This document shows, piece after piece, positions 48,801-57,724 of a stretch of 64,000 nucleotides of DNA. The DNA comes from Symsagittifera roscoffensis. Lineage: Eukaryota; Xenacoelomorpha; Acoela; Convolutidae. Where the stretch lies: the NCBI RefSeq assembly GCF_963678635.1, contig NC_087064.1, forward strand, positions 4,312,411 through 4,376,410, given 5' to 3'. Every line of letters starts with the position of its first letter. Within the stretch, counting starts at the first letter, position 1. Below the pieces are notes generated by a model. That model was not told the origin of the DNA. It ran no database searches and saw nothing but the letters and a program-made list of their open reading frames with translations. The translations under genes and the position numbers were made by a program.

Positions 48801-51800
48801 CATCTGACCCCTGAGATTACTTCTCATCTGCAGCAAATTATACAGGTCAGTGGGCAGAATTATACAGGTCATTGATAGAACTGATAAACACTTTAAATTT
48901 GCCTCTTTCTCCCGTCCCCGCCCAAAACCTCTCAATCCATACTTTGGTGTATCACTTTAATAGCGTACTCAGTGCTTTAACAAAGTTCAACATGAGCCAA
49001 AGTTTGTTTCTAATAGCATAATTAGTCCATATGGCTGTTTTTAATAACATTCGGGCATTGCGAACAAAACTTATTCAAGTAAACATTATGGTATGAGGGA
49101 GGGTGAGGGAGAGGGGGAGAAAAAAGAGCCTTATACTTGGAAGTTTTGCAGCTAAGAGTCAAGTCATCGATCATATGATTTATTAGCTGTTTCACTACTA
49201 TTTGCGGCACAATGCCGAAAATTTTAAGAAGTTGTTAACCTCTCCAAATATTTCATGATCAAGAAGCTGGTAAGCTCCCAGATTTACCCAACGATGACAA
49301 CCGGATAAGCTAATCATCGGTGAAAATGGAAGGATGTTATCGTTTTCTTTATCGCTTTAAATGTCGAGTCATATTAAGTGTCATTCAGTAAAGTGAAGAC
49401 ACTTACTTAAGGTCGTTTAGTTTTCCCCATTGTTAACAATCAATTTTTTTTGCAGTTTGACCATAAATTTATTTTGAAATTGATTCAAATTCGTTGGCTA
49501 AAATGAAAAAAACTAGGCTCTCGACTACCAAAAGTTCAAATAATGTAGAAAAAACATGGATGATTTCCAGTTTAAAAATTGGGTTTTAGTTTTCAGAACT
49601 ACCAGTGCAATAGAAAAAACCTCTTGATACAACTTTCTTTAATTGTGTTAGTTTTATGGAAAAAATACCGGTCTTGAAAAGTTCTTTAAATTCAAAGGCC
49701 TTTAACTTTTTATCTTCAAAAGGGACGTTGAAAAATTAAGTATTCTTCTTTTCTTGAGTTCATTGACACTTTTCCAACTGTTTGGTGGCTATGTTGTTGT
49801 AATGGATAGTGGTTTTTATCGAAATTGCATCAAATCAACATTTGATTTAGACAAACTATATTTAAAAAAAATTTTAGAGGGTCCGTTATATGTATCTAGC
49901 TCCTTCGTCAATGAGAACATCGTTCGAAATCCTTTTTGCTACTTCTTGAATATCATGTTTACTTTTATCTTTTTTGTTGTATTTGAAGTGGTGCGAAGCT
50001 TATTTCCGCCTGTGTTTTTTATTTTATGAAGATATCTTCAATCAAATGAAATTCTATATATGGGACTAGGAACGTTGAGTTTATCTGCTGAAACCAGGCT
50101 TTGAAGATTTTTTTAATTATTTAGTGTGAATGAACGAAAAATTTTTTTTCGCAATATTAACTGAATAAGAGGACCCTTAAAATAAGAGGACCCTTTTTTT
50201 TAAAATAACTTAAAAAGCTTGTTTTTTAAGAATCATAAAAGTAGTGATACTCTTTTATAGTTCACGATGATATTTTTTCGTTTTTTTTTCAGGAGAATTC
50301 TTAAAATTTATTCGGGCCCAAAATTATTTTTCGTGTTCTGACTTTCGATTTGTTTTTAAGTTCAGTTCATTTCCTTTGTTGAAAGGAATGCAAACTCCAC
50401 TGGCGAACAGAAAAAGTGTATTGGTCACAAAAAACATGATCGACTTCTAGTTTCGAAAGTGGATTTTAGTTATTAGAGTTCCCAGTGGAAAAAAAAGAAA
50501 ATGCTAGTGATCCAATTTTTTCGATTTGAATTTATTTTGTCAAAATACTTTCAAGCATGGTTCCTTTTGAAAATCTAAAGAGGTTAAAGGCCTTCCATTT
50601 TCTTCTTTGATATTCGAAAGTTGAAGTTTTTTTTTCAAAAAACGGTCATTTTTATTTCTGTTTCATGACTCTTTTCCAACTCTTTGTTGGCTATGTATCT
50701 AGCTCCTTCTTCAATGAGAACATCGTTCGAAATCCTTTTTGCTACTTCTTGACTGTCATGCTTACTTTTATCTTTTTTTGTTGTATTTGAAGTGGTGCGA
50801 AGCTTATTTCCGCCTGTGTTTTTTATTTTATGAAGATATCTTCAGTCAATTGATATTCCATTTATGGGACCAGGAATGTTGAGTTTATCTGCTAAAACCA
50901 GGCTTAAAAACGACTCAATTTGGAAAAAATCAAAACATAAATCAAAAAATGTGTTAGAAATTCCTGTGCTACTCGCATTAAACTGAAATTTTTGTGAATA
51001 TTTGCTATTGTTTGTCCGATCAATTTTTTCTCAATTTTTGAATTTAAATGATGTTTTCTGCTGTTCTGCTCCGCCACATGTGAAATGTATTTTAACTTAG
51101 TATTTAGGTTTCAGATATAATTGCTGCTCTTTGTGATTTTAATTATTGGTGATTTTTAAACCAGCAAATCTAAAAACCAGTAGCCATAGGCACCTAATTT
51201 ATATTACAATTACGCAGAAATTTTGTGATAGGTACGAAAATTAAGTAAATGTTCTTAGTAATTTCCGTAAATTTTGGCTGGTTTGTAAGCTCTGATCGCT
51301 TTCACTTCGTTCACACTTCGCATGGTTTATTCCGGGTGCTAGGTAAATAAAATGGCTGGCCATTAAGACGACAGGACATTACGGCGACAAATTAGCATTA
51401 TTAGATGCAAAATGAGTATTTCGAATTTAATCGGTTTAAATTTCTCAGAAATACAACGTGGGGAAGAATTTTTTTGCCGGACAGGACACCTTAATTCACA
51501 CTGTCTAATTTATCCAGGGTTTCTTCGACTTCTCGCGGCAGCCAGAGCAAGTTTACGGGGGCCAGGCGACCAAGTGGAGTCTGCAGTGTATTCCCTGGGC
51601 CTCCGTGGGGAAGTCGCCTCAGAAGTTCAACTCGCAGCTGATGATTGCGGGACTCATAAACGGCATGATTGGGTTCAACTACCACTTATGCAGTTCAGCT
51701 GACATCTCCAGTAAGATAATAAGCATAACTTTGTTTCTGATAATGAAAATAATTTTGTTTCTGAAAGATTAAAAAATATAACTTTGTTTCTGATAATAAA

Positions 51801-54800
51801 AATAACTTAGGTTCTGAAAGATTGAAAAGATAAACTTGTTTCTGATAATAAAAATAACTTTGTTTCTGAAAGAGTAAAAGAATAACTTTGTTTCTGATAA
51901 TAAAAATAACTTAGGTTCTGAAAGATCGAAAAGGTAACTTTGTTTCTGATAATAAAAACTTTGTTTCTGAAAGATTAAAAGAATAACTTTGTTTCTGATA
52001 ATAAAAATAAAGATTGAAAAGATAAACTTGTTTCTGATAATAAAATTATCTTAGGTTCTGAAAGATTGAAAAGATAAACTTGTTTCTGATAATAAAAATA
52101 ACTTTGTTTCTGAAAGAGTAAAAGAATAACTTTGTTTCTGATAATAAAAATAACTTAGGTTCTGAAAGATCGAAAAGGTAACTTTGTTTCTGATAATAAA
52201 AACTTTGTTTCTGAAAGATTAAAAGAATAACTTTGTTTCTGATAATAAAAATAACTTTGTTTCTGAAAGATTAAAAAATTAACTTTGTTTATGATAATAA
52301 AAATAACTTTGTTTCTGAAAGATTAAAAGAATAACTTTGTTTCTGATAATTAAAATAACTTAGGTTCTGAAAGATTGAAAAGATAAACTTGTTTCTGATA
52401 ATAAAAATAACTTAGGTTCTGAAAGATTGAAAAGATAAACTTGTTTCTGATAATAAAAATAACTTTGTTTCTGAAAGATTAAAAGAATAACTTTGTTTCT
52501 GATAATAAAAATAACTTAGGTTCTGAAAGATTGAAAAGATAACTTTGTTTCTGATAATAAAAATAACTTTGTTTCTGAAAGATTAAAAGAATAACTTTGT
52601 TTCTGATAATAAAAATAACTTTGTTTCTGAAAGATTAAAAGAATAACTTTGTTTCTGATTTAAAAAAAACTTTGTTTCTGGAAAATTAAAAAAATAACTT
52701 TGTTTCTGAAAGATTAAAAACTTAAATTTGTTTCTGATAATAAAAATAACTTTATTTCTGAAAGATTAAAAATATAACTTTGTTTCTGATAATTAAAATA
52801 ACTTAGGTTCTGAAAGATCGAAAAGGTAACTTTGTTTCTGATAATAAAAACTTTGTTTCTGAAAGATTAAAAGAATAACTTTGTTTCTGATAATAAAAAT
52901 AACTTTGTTTCTGAAAGATTAAAAAATTAACTTTGTTTATGATAATAAAAATAACTTTGTTTCTGAAAGATTAAAAGAATAACTTTGTTTCTGATAATTA
53001 AAATAACTTAGGTTCTGAAAGATTGAAAAGATAAACTTGTTTCTGATAATAAAAATAACTTAGGTTCTGAAAGATTGAAAAGATAAACTTGTTTCTGATA
53101 ATAAAAATAACTTTGTTTCTGAAAGATTAAAAGAATAACTTTGTTTCTGATAATAAAAATAACTTAGGTTCTGAAAGATTGAAAAGATAACTTTGTTTCT
53201 GATAATAAAAATAACTTTGTTTCTGAAAGATTAAAAGAATAACTTTGTTTCTGATAATAAAAATAACTTTGTTTCTGAAAGATTAAAAGAATAACTTTGT
53301 TTCTGATTTAAAAAAAACTTTGTTTCTGGAAAATTAAAAAAATAACTTTGTTTCTGAAAGATTAAAAACTTAAATTTGTTTCTGATAATAAAAATAACTT
53401 TATTTCTGAAAGATTAAAAATATAACTTTGTTTCTGATAATTAAAATAACTTAGGCTCTGAAAGATTGAAAAGATAAACTTGTTTTTGATAATAAAAATA
53501 ACTTAGGTTCTGAAAGATTGAAAAGATAAACTTGTTTCTGATAATAAAAATAACTTTGTTTCTGAAAGATTAAAAGAATAACTTTGTTTCTGATAATAAA
53601 AATAACTTAGGTTCTGAAAGATTGAAAAGATAACTTTGTTTCTGATAATAAAAATAACTTAGGTTCTGAAAGATTTAAAAAAAACTTTGTTTCTGGAAAA
53701 TTAAAAAAATAACTTTGTTTCTGAAAGATTAAAAATATAACTTTGTTTCTGATAATTAAAATAACTTAGGTTCTGAAAGATTGAAAAGATAAACTTGTTT
53801 CTGATAATAAAAATAACTTAGGTTCTGAAAGATTGAAAAGATAAACTTGTTTCTGATAATAAAAATAACTTTGTTTCTGAAAGATTAAAAGAATAACTTT
53901 GTTTCTGATAATAAAAATAACTTAGGTTCTGAAAGATTGAAAAGATAACTTTGTTTCTGATAATAAAAATAACTTTGTTTCTGAAAGATTAAAAGAATAA
54001 CTTTGTTTCTGATAATAAAAATAACTTTGTTTCTGAAAGATTAAAAGAATAACTTTGTTTCTGATTTAAAAAAAACTTTGTTTCTGGAAAATTAAAAAAA
54101 TAACTTTGTTTCTGAAAGATTAAAAACTTAAATTTGTTTCTGATAATAAAAATAACTTTATTTCTGAAAGATTAAAAATATAACTTTGTTTCTGATAATT
54201 AAAATAACTTAGGCTCTGAAAGATTGAAAAGATAAACTTGTTTTTGATAATAAAAATAACTTAGGTTCTGAAAGATTGAAAAGATAAACTTGTTTCTGAT
54301 AATAAAAATAACTTTGTTTCTGAAAGATTAAAAGAATAACTTTGTTTCTGATAATAAAAATAACTTAGGTTCTGAAAGATTGAAAAGATAACTTTGTTTC
54401 TGATAACAAAAATAACTTTGTTTCTGATAATAAAAATAACTTTGCTTCTGAAAGATTAAATAATTAATTTTGTTTCTGATAATAAAAATAACTTTGTTTC
54501 TGAAAGAGTAAAAGAATAACTTTGTTTCTGATAATAAAAATAACTTAGGTTCTGAAAGATCGAAAAGGTAACTTTGTTTCTGATAATAAAAACTTTGTTT
54601 CTGAAAGATTAAAAGAATAACTTTGTTTCTGATAATAAAAATAACTTTGTTTCTGAAAGATTAAAAAATTAACTTTGTTTATGATAATAAAAATAACTTT
54701 GTTTCTGAAAGATTAAAAGAATAACTTTGTTTCTGATTTAAAAAAAACTTTGTTTCTGGAAAATTAAAAAAATAACTTTGTTTCTGAAAGATTAAAAACT

Positions 54801-57258
54801 TAAATTTGTTTCTGATAATAAAAATAACTTTATTTCTGAAAGATTAAAAATATAACTTTGTTTCTGATAATTAAAATAACTTAGGTTCTGAAAGATTGAA
54901 AAGATAAACTTGTTTCTGATAATAAAAATAACTTAGGTTCTGAAAGATTGAAAAGATAAACTTGTTCTGATAATAAAAATAACTTTGTTTCTGAAAGATT
55001 AAAAGAATAACTTTGTTTCTGATAATAAAAATAACTTAGGTTCTGAAAGATTGAAAAGATAACTTTGTTTCTGATAATAAAAATAACTTTGTTTCTGAAA
55101 GATTAAAAGAATAACTTTGTTTCTGATAATAAAAATAACTTTGTTTCTGAAAGATTAAAAGAATAACTTTGTTTCTGATTTTAAAAAAAACTTTGTTTCT
55201 GGAAAATTAAAAAAATAACTTTGTTTCTGAAAGATTAAAAACTTAAATTTGTTTCTGATAATAAAAATAACTTTATTTCTGAAAGATTAAAAATATAACT
55301 TTGTTTCTGATAATTAAAATAACTTAGGTTCTGAAAGATTGAAAAGATAAACTTGTTTCTGATAATAAAAATAACTTAGGTTCTGAAAGATTGAAAAGAT
55401 AAACTTGTTTCTGATAATAAAAATAACTTTGTTTCTGAAAGATTAAAAGAATAACTTTGTTTCTGATAATAAAAATAACTTAGGTTCTGAAAGATTGAAA
55501 AGATAACTTTGTTTCTGATAATAAAAATAACTTTGTTTCTGAAAGATTAAAAGAATAACTTTGTTTCTGATAATAAAAATAATTTTCTTTCTGAAAGATT
55601 AAAAGATTAACTTTGTTTCTGATAATAAAAATAACTTTGTTTCTGAAAGATTAAAAGAATAACTTTGTTTCTGGAAAATTAAAAAAATAACTTTGTTTCT
55701 GAAAGATTAAAAACTTAAATTTGTTTCTGATAATAAAAATAACTTTGTTTCTGAAAGATTAAGAAATATAACTTTGTTTCTGATAATAAAAATAACTTAG
55801 GTTCTGAAAGATTGAATAGATAACTTTGTTTCTGATAACAAAAATAACTTTGTTTCTGATAATAAAAATAACTTTGCTTCTGAAAGATTAAATAATTAAT
55901 TTTGTTTCTGATAATAAAAATAACTTTGTTTCTGAAAGATTAAAAATATCACTTTGTTTCTGATCATAAAAATAACTTAGGTTCTGAAAGATTGAAAAGA
56001 CAACTTTGTTTCTGATAATAAAAATAACTTAGGTTCTGAAAGATTGAAAAGATAACTTTGTTTCTGATAATAAAACTAACTTTGTTACTGAAAGATTCAA
56101 AGAATAACTTTGTTTCTGGTAATAAAGAAAACTTTGTTTCTGAAAAATTATAACTTTGTTTCTGAAAGATTAAAAAAATAACTTTGTTTCTGATAATAAA
56201 AATATTTTTGAATCGCAGAGGAGCTGTAACAGGCCTTTGAGCCTGACTAAAGACATTAAATTTTGTTTTATTCTGAACTATTTAATTGCCGGGACCACGC
56301 AACACCAATCAACTGTTCTTTTGACCCCGCCTCATACAAAATTTAGCATTAAATTACTATAATATCATGTAGGTTTTAATCTTAAAGGCTAGTGTGACAA
56401 TTTTATGCTCGATTTTTGGTATGATTTTCCTCAGAGCTGATCAGAAATGCGGGACTCTGATAATTTTGACTATGTACTATCCTGCTAGCATACCGATTGA
56501 TTTTTCTTATGGTTTGAATTCAATTTTTGTGAGTTTCTTAAGATTTGAAGTTATCATGAAGAGTAATGAACGTAGTGAGTACTCTTATATAAGTCTTGCT
56601 AATTTTTTTTTTCAGTAAAAAGTCTTAAAATTTGTTCACGCTCAATTTCGATTTTTCGCGGTTTGACTTGTGATTTCTTTTTAAGTTCAGTGCATTTCAG
56701 TTGTTAAAAGGAAGGCAAACTCCACTATCGAACAGAAAAGTGTAAAGGTCACGAAAAATGTGATCGACTTCTGATTTCGAAAATGGATTAATTATCAGAT
56801 TTCCCAGTGAAATGAAAGGTTTGCCTATTGATCCAGTTTTCTCAAATTGGGTTAATTTTAACAAAAAAATGTTCATCATAAATTGTTCTACAAATTCAAA
56901 GAGCTTTAAGGCCATCTAATTTTTCTTCGAGATTCAGAAGTTGTTTGAAAAAAAAAACAATTTGGTTTTATTTTTAGTTCATTACTCTTTTCCAACTGTC
57001 AGTTGGCTATATTTACTAATTTTTATTGTGAGATTTTGAGTTACTTCTGGTTGTTTGTGTTGTACAGGCATCTACGTGCATAGAGACAAGGCGCCCGACT
57101 ACAAACCAGATGGTGATACTATGTTCTTCGGATTCGACGACCCCCCCTTCAACGTCGGTCTATTCACAGACATACCTGCCTACACTCCCCCACCCGACTT
57201 CTACAGTTCTTCGGCGCCTCCCCCTCCCCCAAGTTACGACATCCTATTCTCCTCCTGA
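24822..57258 (+). CDS. 422-aa triplicated-domain protein, predicted N-myristoylated, function unknown
   Basis: Eight exons with clean GT-AG borders: 24822-24972, 25924-26060, 29298-29446, 30165-30317, 38454-38633, 38921-39035, 51518-51710 and 57068-57258 (1269 coding bases). The N-terminus MGASYT fits the myristoylation pattern (Gly2, Thr6). Three diverged ~100-aa repeats follow. Repeat 1 (about 30-135) has GIQ 51-53 and FKCSGYP 64-70. Repeat 2 (about 150-232) has GIQR 165-168, KMKGYPW 179-185, GWTLYSA 211-217 and DVLFF 225-229. Repeat 3 (about 262-382) has PEIQ 278-281, EFKLKG 291-296 and DTMFF 376-380. The tail (383-422) is proline-rich with PPSY (413-416), a WW-domain ligand form. Overall pattern: hydrophobic helix, W/YP.GIQ, F/EFK..GYPW, GW.L.A, D.LFF. 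I recall uncharacterised animal proteins of this kind and know no function. An in-frame ATG at 24777 is possible, but an AG at 24812 and the myristoylation motif favour 24822. Confidence 0.85.
26061..27985 (+). other. proximal part of intron 2 of the 422-aa gene
   Basis: AT-rich intron DNA. The phrase CATTTAGCGCTTGCT at 26538 matches the end of the 1.48-kb duplicated unit (7696, 9174). No coding signal. Confidence 0.5.
27990..28215 (+). repeat. full tRNA-derived SINE
   Basis: A box TGGTGAAGTGGTTACG and B box TGTTCGAGGCCC lie at tRNA spacing, followed by CACCATGATCCGTGCTCGTT and a body containing GCGGTTCGCCGTGATGAGCT and CCTTTCCCCCGTGGATAAAT. The copy at 5275 shares the tRNA 3' half and junction. 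It lies in intron 2, in the same orientation as the host gene. CCTGCTCGCTCACTCGAAG before it and CCTGCTCGCTAACTCGAAAC after it are direct repeats that could be a long target-site duplication. Confidence 0.75.
28600..28840 (+). repeat. decayed R3 fragment
   Basis: AGAGGAATAAAAATTAACTG, TTCAAAGAGCTTTATCG, TCCGAAATTCAGAAGTTAG and TTCATTATTCTTTCCAACTG follow R3 order. Confidence 0.4.
30318..31485 (+). other. proximal part of intron 4 of the 422-aa gene
   Basis: Donor GTATGTAG at 30318. AT-rich, nothing recognised before the TIR element at 31491. Confidence 0.5.
31491..32459. mobile_element. 969-bp element with ~57-bp terminal inverted repeats
   Basis: The left end (TGAAAGTCTTAATGCGCTAT onward, 31491-31547) is the near-perfect reverse complement of 32402-32459, with two or three mismatches. 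The inside contains two diverged copies of a ~230-base segment, each with AAACGTCATATCTC and TTTGGAGGC (about 31990 and 32155), plus GATTCGGTCC phrases shared with flanking DNA. No transposase frame and no clear target-site duplication. The ends fit a non-autonomous DNA or foldback element. Confidence 0.75.
31690..33190. repeat. degenerate tandem repeats around GATTCG(G/C)TCYAYGAAA and CATAGCTTGAATAGCTTGCT
   Basis: At least a dozen loose units of 60-75 bases, each joining a GATTCGKTC phrase, a GAAA-rich stretch, GTTTCATAGCTTG and AGCTTGCT..AG. Units lie both inside the TIR element (31720, 31830) and to its right up to 33190, so the element either captured them or inserted among them. Confidence 0.6.
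33200..33600 (+). repeat. R3 fragment
   Basis: CAAAATTCCCAGCGGAGTAA, TATTGATCCAATTTTTT and TTTTCCAATAGTCGTTGGCT follow R3 order. The 121-codon minus-strand frame (33293-33658) lies over this repeat and is not credible as a gene. Confidence 0.5.
34117..34365 (+). repeat. R4 copy 2, lacking the tRNA-like core
   Basis: TTAAGAACCTTCTTTTTTCT, TAAAAGTGTTCACTTATTTG, CATAGCATCTGTTCTC and TAGAGCTGCCTTTTTGTCCT match the copy at 39055. The GGTCGxAxATxGAATCCGAG core is deleted, leaving CGTGTGACTCTTAATCTGAG. Confidence 0.6.
34490..34780 (+). repeat. R3 fragment
   Basis: GAAAGTGGATTTAGATTTCC, CTGCGGAATAAAAAAAATTA, AAAAGTGTCAACCAATAA and TTGAAGTTCAGAGAGC follow R3 order. Confidence 0.4.
35015..36197 (+). 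pseudogene. hAT-like DNA transposon transposase remnant
   Basis: The first open segment (to about 35330) reads HLDETSYNGKTRVDLWVVNY and later KFFDIPLHKMLYAMTDNCST-MIGK. This matches the DE(S/T)T...VV.Y.D and L..LP/IPL.....TDNC.TM.GK blocks of hAT-family transposases. Stops and frame changes follow at about 35400-35700. The last segment (35703-36194) contains HNMNTESGFWRMK, like the HGN.DVE.GFS block before the C-terminus, and ends in a charged, coiled-coil-like tail (KALEKKKELLHNQ). It is interrupted and therefore inactive. It lies in intron 4 of the 422-aa gene in sense orientation. Terminal inverted repeats were not found. Confidence 0.6.
36590..37190 (+). repeat. second block of the 172-bp repeat family
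   Basis: About four diverged units, each with GAAAACTACC(C)GTCC or similar, then a GAGTT..TTCAATCGAAA phrase, then GTTGT..GAA and ATGGC..TC phrases, as in 1-2350. At about 37385-37437 the array is followed by a tRNA-like GCTAGAAGCTTGG...CGATTCGACCCC stretch, again as at the left array. Confidence 0.6.
37260..37440 (+). repeat. possible tRNA-like SINE remnant after the 172-bp block
   Basis: A GGGGCGAAGCTCCGCTTTGC hairpin at about 37272, then an A-box-like CTAGCTAGAAGCTTGG and a B-box-like CCGATTCGACCCC. Similarity to the 1200 and 2465 SINEs is only general. Confidence 0.35.
37620..38450 (+). other. distal intron 4, nothing recognised
   Basis: AT-rich, ends in the exon 5 acceptor TGTGTGCAATAG at 38453. 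Confidence 0.5.
39055..39435 (+). repeat. R4 copy 3 (most complete)
   Basis: Starts TTTACACAAGCC...TAGTACGAACC, near the exon 6 donor, and runs through AAATCGCAAATAAAAGTGAT, TAGCATCTGTTCTCTGC, CTTAGTGTGTGAGACTC, the core GGTCGGATATCGAATCCGAG and AGAGCTGCTTTTTGTCC to TTACGCCTCTGTGTTACG. The ACACAAGC...TATGAACC head is also the R2 head, so the families share a 5' module. Confidence 0.65.
41801..42610. repeat. 810-bp palindrome, 405-bp arms with no spacer
   Basis: Arms 41801-42205 and 42206-42610 are reverse complements about the centre GGAAA|TTTCC at 42205/42206. First and last bases pair with no net indel, and only a handful of substitutions separate the arms (for example about 41850-41866 and 41945). 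The arm sequence looks like BEL gag: LNEATIQQISAPLNKYSF on the minus strand of the right arm. Confidence 0.92.
42609..42790. repeat. second palindrome, 86-bp arms with a 10-bp spacer
   Basis: Arms 42609-42694 and 42705-42790 are near-perfect reverse complements around CTATTAATAC. It starts at the last two bases of the first palindrome. With X the 405-bp arm and Y the 86-bp arm, the plus strand reads X, rc(X), rc(Y), spacer, Y. Thus 42206-42694 is one continuous inverted copy of a Y-X segment. Confidence 0.92.
45752..47094 (-). CDS. candidate nested minus-strand multi-exon gene, unrecognised
   Basis: Four minus-strand open frames, each beginning right after a canonical acceptor, lie within 1.35 kb. 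47093-46956 follows TTTTCTTTTCAG and reads WRNWKSTKSSKDKENVYSNF onward, 45 aa. 46520-46224 follows TAATGTCCAG and has MAFHPDRLRAVNNWQRRVTE onward, 99 aa. 46181-46074 follows TTTCGTTACAG and has a coiled-coil-like RLNLQLENELHELSKI, 35 aa. 45964-45752 follows TTCAAATAG and reads GSSEEKQCEDARGNIEGL onward, 70 aa. All have more G+C and more varied composition than surrounding DNA. Donors are not settled: a GGAGG|GTAACA at about 46463 would join exon b in phase 0 to either downstream frame. No family is recognised. The fourth frame overlaps a lysine/arginine-rich alternative frame on the same strand. Confidence 0.35.
47270..47430. repeat. small dispersed repeat with ATTAAGACGAC phrases
   Basis: GGTGCTAAGTAAATAACACG and GACATTAAGACGA, then TGCATTTGAAATGAG, match GGTGCTAGGTAAATAAAATG, GCCATTAAGACGAC and AGATGCAAAATGAG at 51335-51415. 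Confidence 0.55.
47455..47960 (-). repeat. dispersed repeat family R2, copy 4 (reverse)
   Basis: Reads in reverse: TGTTCCGACTGCCTCCTAAG, CACGCCATATAAAGTAC, GCTTACGCGTTAATAGCGCG, AAATGATCACAGGTGAA, AAGTCGAAATTTGTCTGAAG and CGAGCACAAATATTCCGTTA. It has the long form, as at 58340. Confidence 0.75.
47978..48620 (+). repeat. R3 copy with a GAATCGCAGAGGAGCT leader
   Basis: GAATCGCAGAGGAGCTAT...AACAGGCCTG at 47978 also occurs at 56211. The R3 body runs from GTAATGAACGTAGTGATTAC through TTCTCGCGGTTTGACTTG and GGAAGGCAAACTCCACTATC to TCTAACTGTCAGTTGGCTAT. Confidence 0.65.
48617..48712 (-). repeat. tRNA-like SINE remnant (minus strand)
   Basis: On the minus strand a very good A box, TTAGCATAGTGGTAAGGCG, is followed by CAGATCGCGTTGACCTC in the B-box position, which is damaged. 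The rest does not fold as a tRNA. Confidence 0.4.
48735..48845 (+). CDS. candidate first coding exon of a nested gene, unrecognised
   Basis: The acceptor-like TGTTCTTTTTCGTGAG is followed two bases later by ATG and 37 codons (MPPKDVNYCALSVKGSSN...ending HLQQIIQ), closing at a donor-like ACAG|GTCAGTG in phase 0. G+C is well above the flanks and composition is protein-like. No second exon was recognised up to 51.5 kb, and it does not fit the phases or repeats of the host 422-aa gene (exon 6 to exon 7 already joins cleanly). It might be a retained exon of a broken or nested gene. Confidence 0.35.
49540..50930 (+). repeat. two adjacent R3 copies with a shared ~215-bp tail
   Basis: 49880-50100 and 50695-50915 are close copies: GTATCTAGCTCCTTC, ATGAGAACATCGTTCGAAAT, GTGGTGCGAAGCTTATTTCC, GCCTGTGTTTTTTATTT and TTTATCTGCT, about 815 bases apart. 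Each is preceded by an R3 body. The 91-codon frame at 49754-50029 belongs to the repeat. Confidence 0.7.
51325..51420. repeat. ATTAAGACGAC dispersed repeat, second copy
   Basis: Matches 47270-47430. It ends about 100 bases before exon 7. Confidence 0.5.
51715..56207. repeat. 4.5-kb minisatellite of 24/28-bp units at the exon 7 donor
   Basis: Alternating units AACTTTGTTTCTGATAATAA(AAAT) and AACTTTGTTTCTGAAAGATT(AAAAGAAT), with variants CTTAGGTTCTGAAAGATT, ATAAACTTGTTTCTG and a GATTTAAAAAAAACTTTG...GGAAAATT type. The last recurs at about 52658, 53305, 54063, 54735 and 55177, so there is a higher-order period of roughly 440-760 bases. The array begins inside the donor context GTAAGATAATAAGCATAACT, five bases after the exon 7/intron border at 51710/51711. 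It ends near 56207 before GAATCGCAGAGGAGCTG. No coding frame. Length in the assembly may be unreliable. Confidence 0.95.
56211..57015 (+). repeat. R3 copy with a GAATCGCAGAGGAGCT leader, in intron 7
   Basis: The leader GAATCGCAGAGGAGCTGTAACAGGCCT at 56211 matches 47978. The R3 body from about 56560 (AATGAACGTAGTGAGTACTC) to TTCCAACTGTCAGTTGGCTA at 57010 is very close to the copy at 48060. It ends about 55 bases before the exon 8 acceptor. Confidence 0.7.
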
Positions 57259-57617
57259 TTGGAATCGGTCAAGTAGCAGATGCCGGGTCAGAATAATTCT
57301 TCTCGAGCTCAGGAGAACATATTTTCTATCTTAAACTATTTTCTATCTTTCTATCTTGTGCACAAATAATTGTCAAAGAGTGATTTTGGATCTTGTGAAC
57401 TACTCTGCGCCATGTTCCATAGATAAGAGTTTCCAATTCTCAAAAGGCGTGTTTTAATGATTACGCTTATGAAAGTTTTGCTTATGCATGTCTCAGGTCT
57501 TCCCCACCTTATTACCTTATGGGGGTTATATTCCAATATTGGCATGTTTCAATATTGGCATATTCCAATATTGGCCATTATATTAACATGTTTCTCGGTC
57601 TATTTTCTCGAATTCAG

Positions 57618-57623
57618 AATAAA
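57618..57623 (+). terminator. AATAAA polyadenylation signal of the 422-aa gene
   Basis: First canonical hexamer after the stop at 57256-57258, which would give a ~380-base 3' UTR. A guanine-rich tract follows at 57696-57716. Confidence 0.45.
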
Positions 57624-57695
57624 TTGTATTTTTAAACAGGGTGATATTCAAAGTTGCCAGGCTATTTTCATTTGAAATGGAGCGTGCTGTTTTAT

Positions 57696-57716
57696 GGGGG
57701 GTGGGGGTGGGTGGGG
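57696..57716 (+). promoter_or_regulatory. G-quadruplex-type guanine tract
   Basis: GGGGGGTGGGGGTGGGTGGGG: four G runs with single-T loops on the sense strand, about 75 bases after AATAAA. Such tracts can pause RNA polymerase II near 3' ends. The function here is inferred. Confidence 0.4.
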
Positions 57717-57724
57717 TATCTTGC

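Noticed and set aside
51715-56207. CRISPR-like regular repetition
   Set aside because: Units are contiguous AT-rich minisatellite monomers with no unique spacers, within an intron of a eukaryotic gene.
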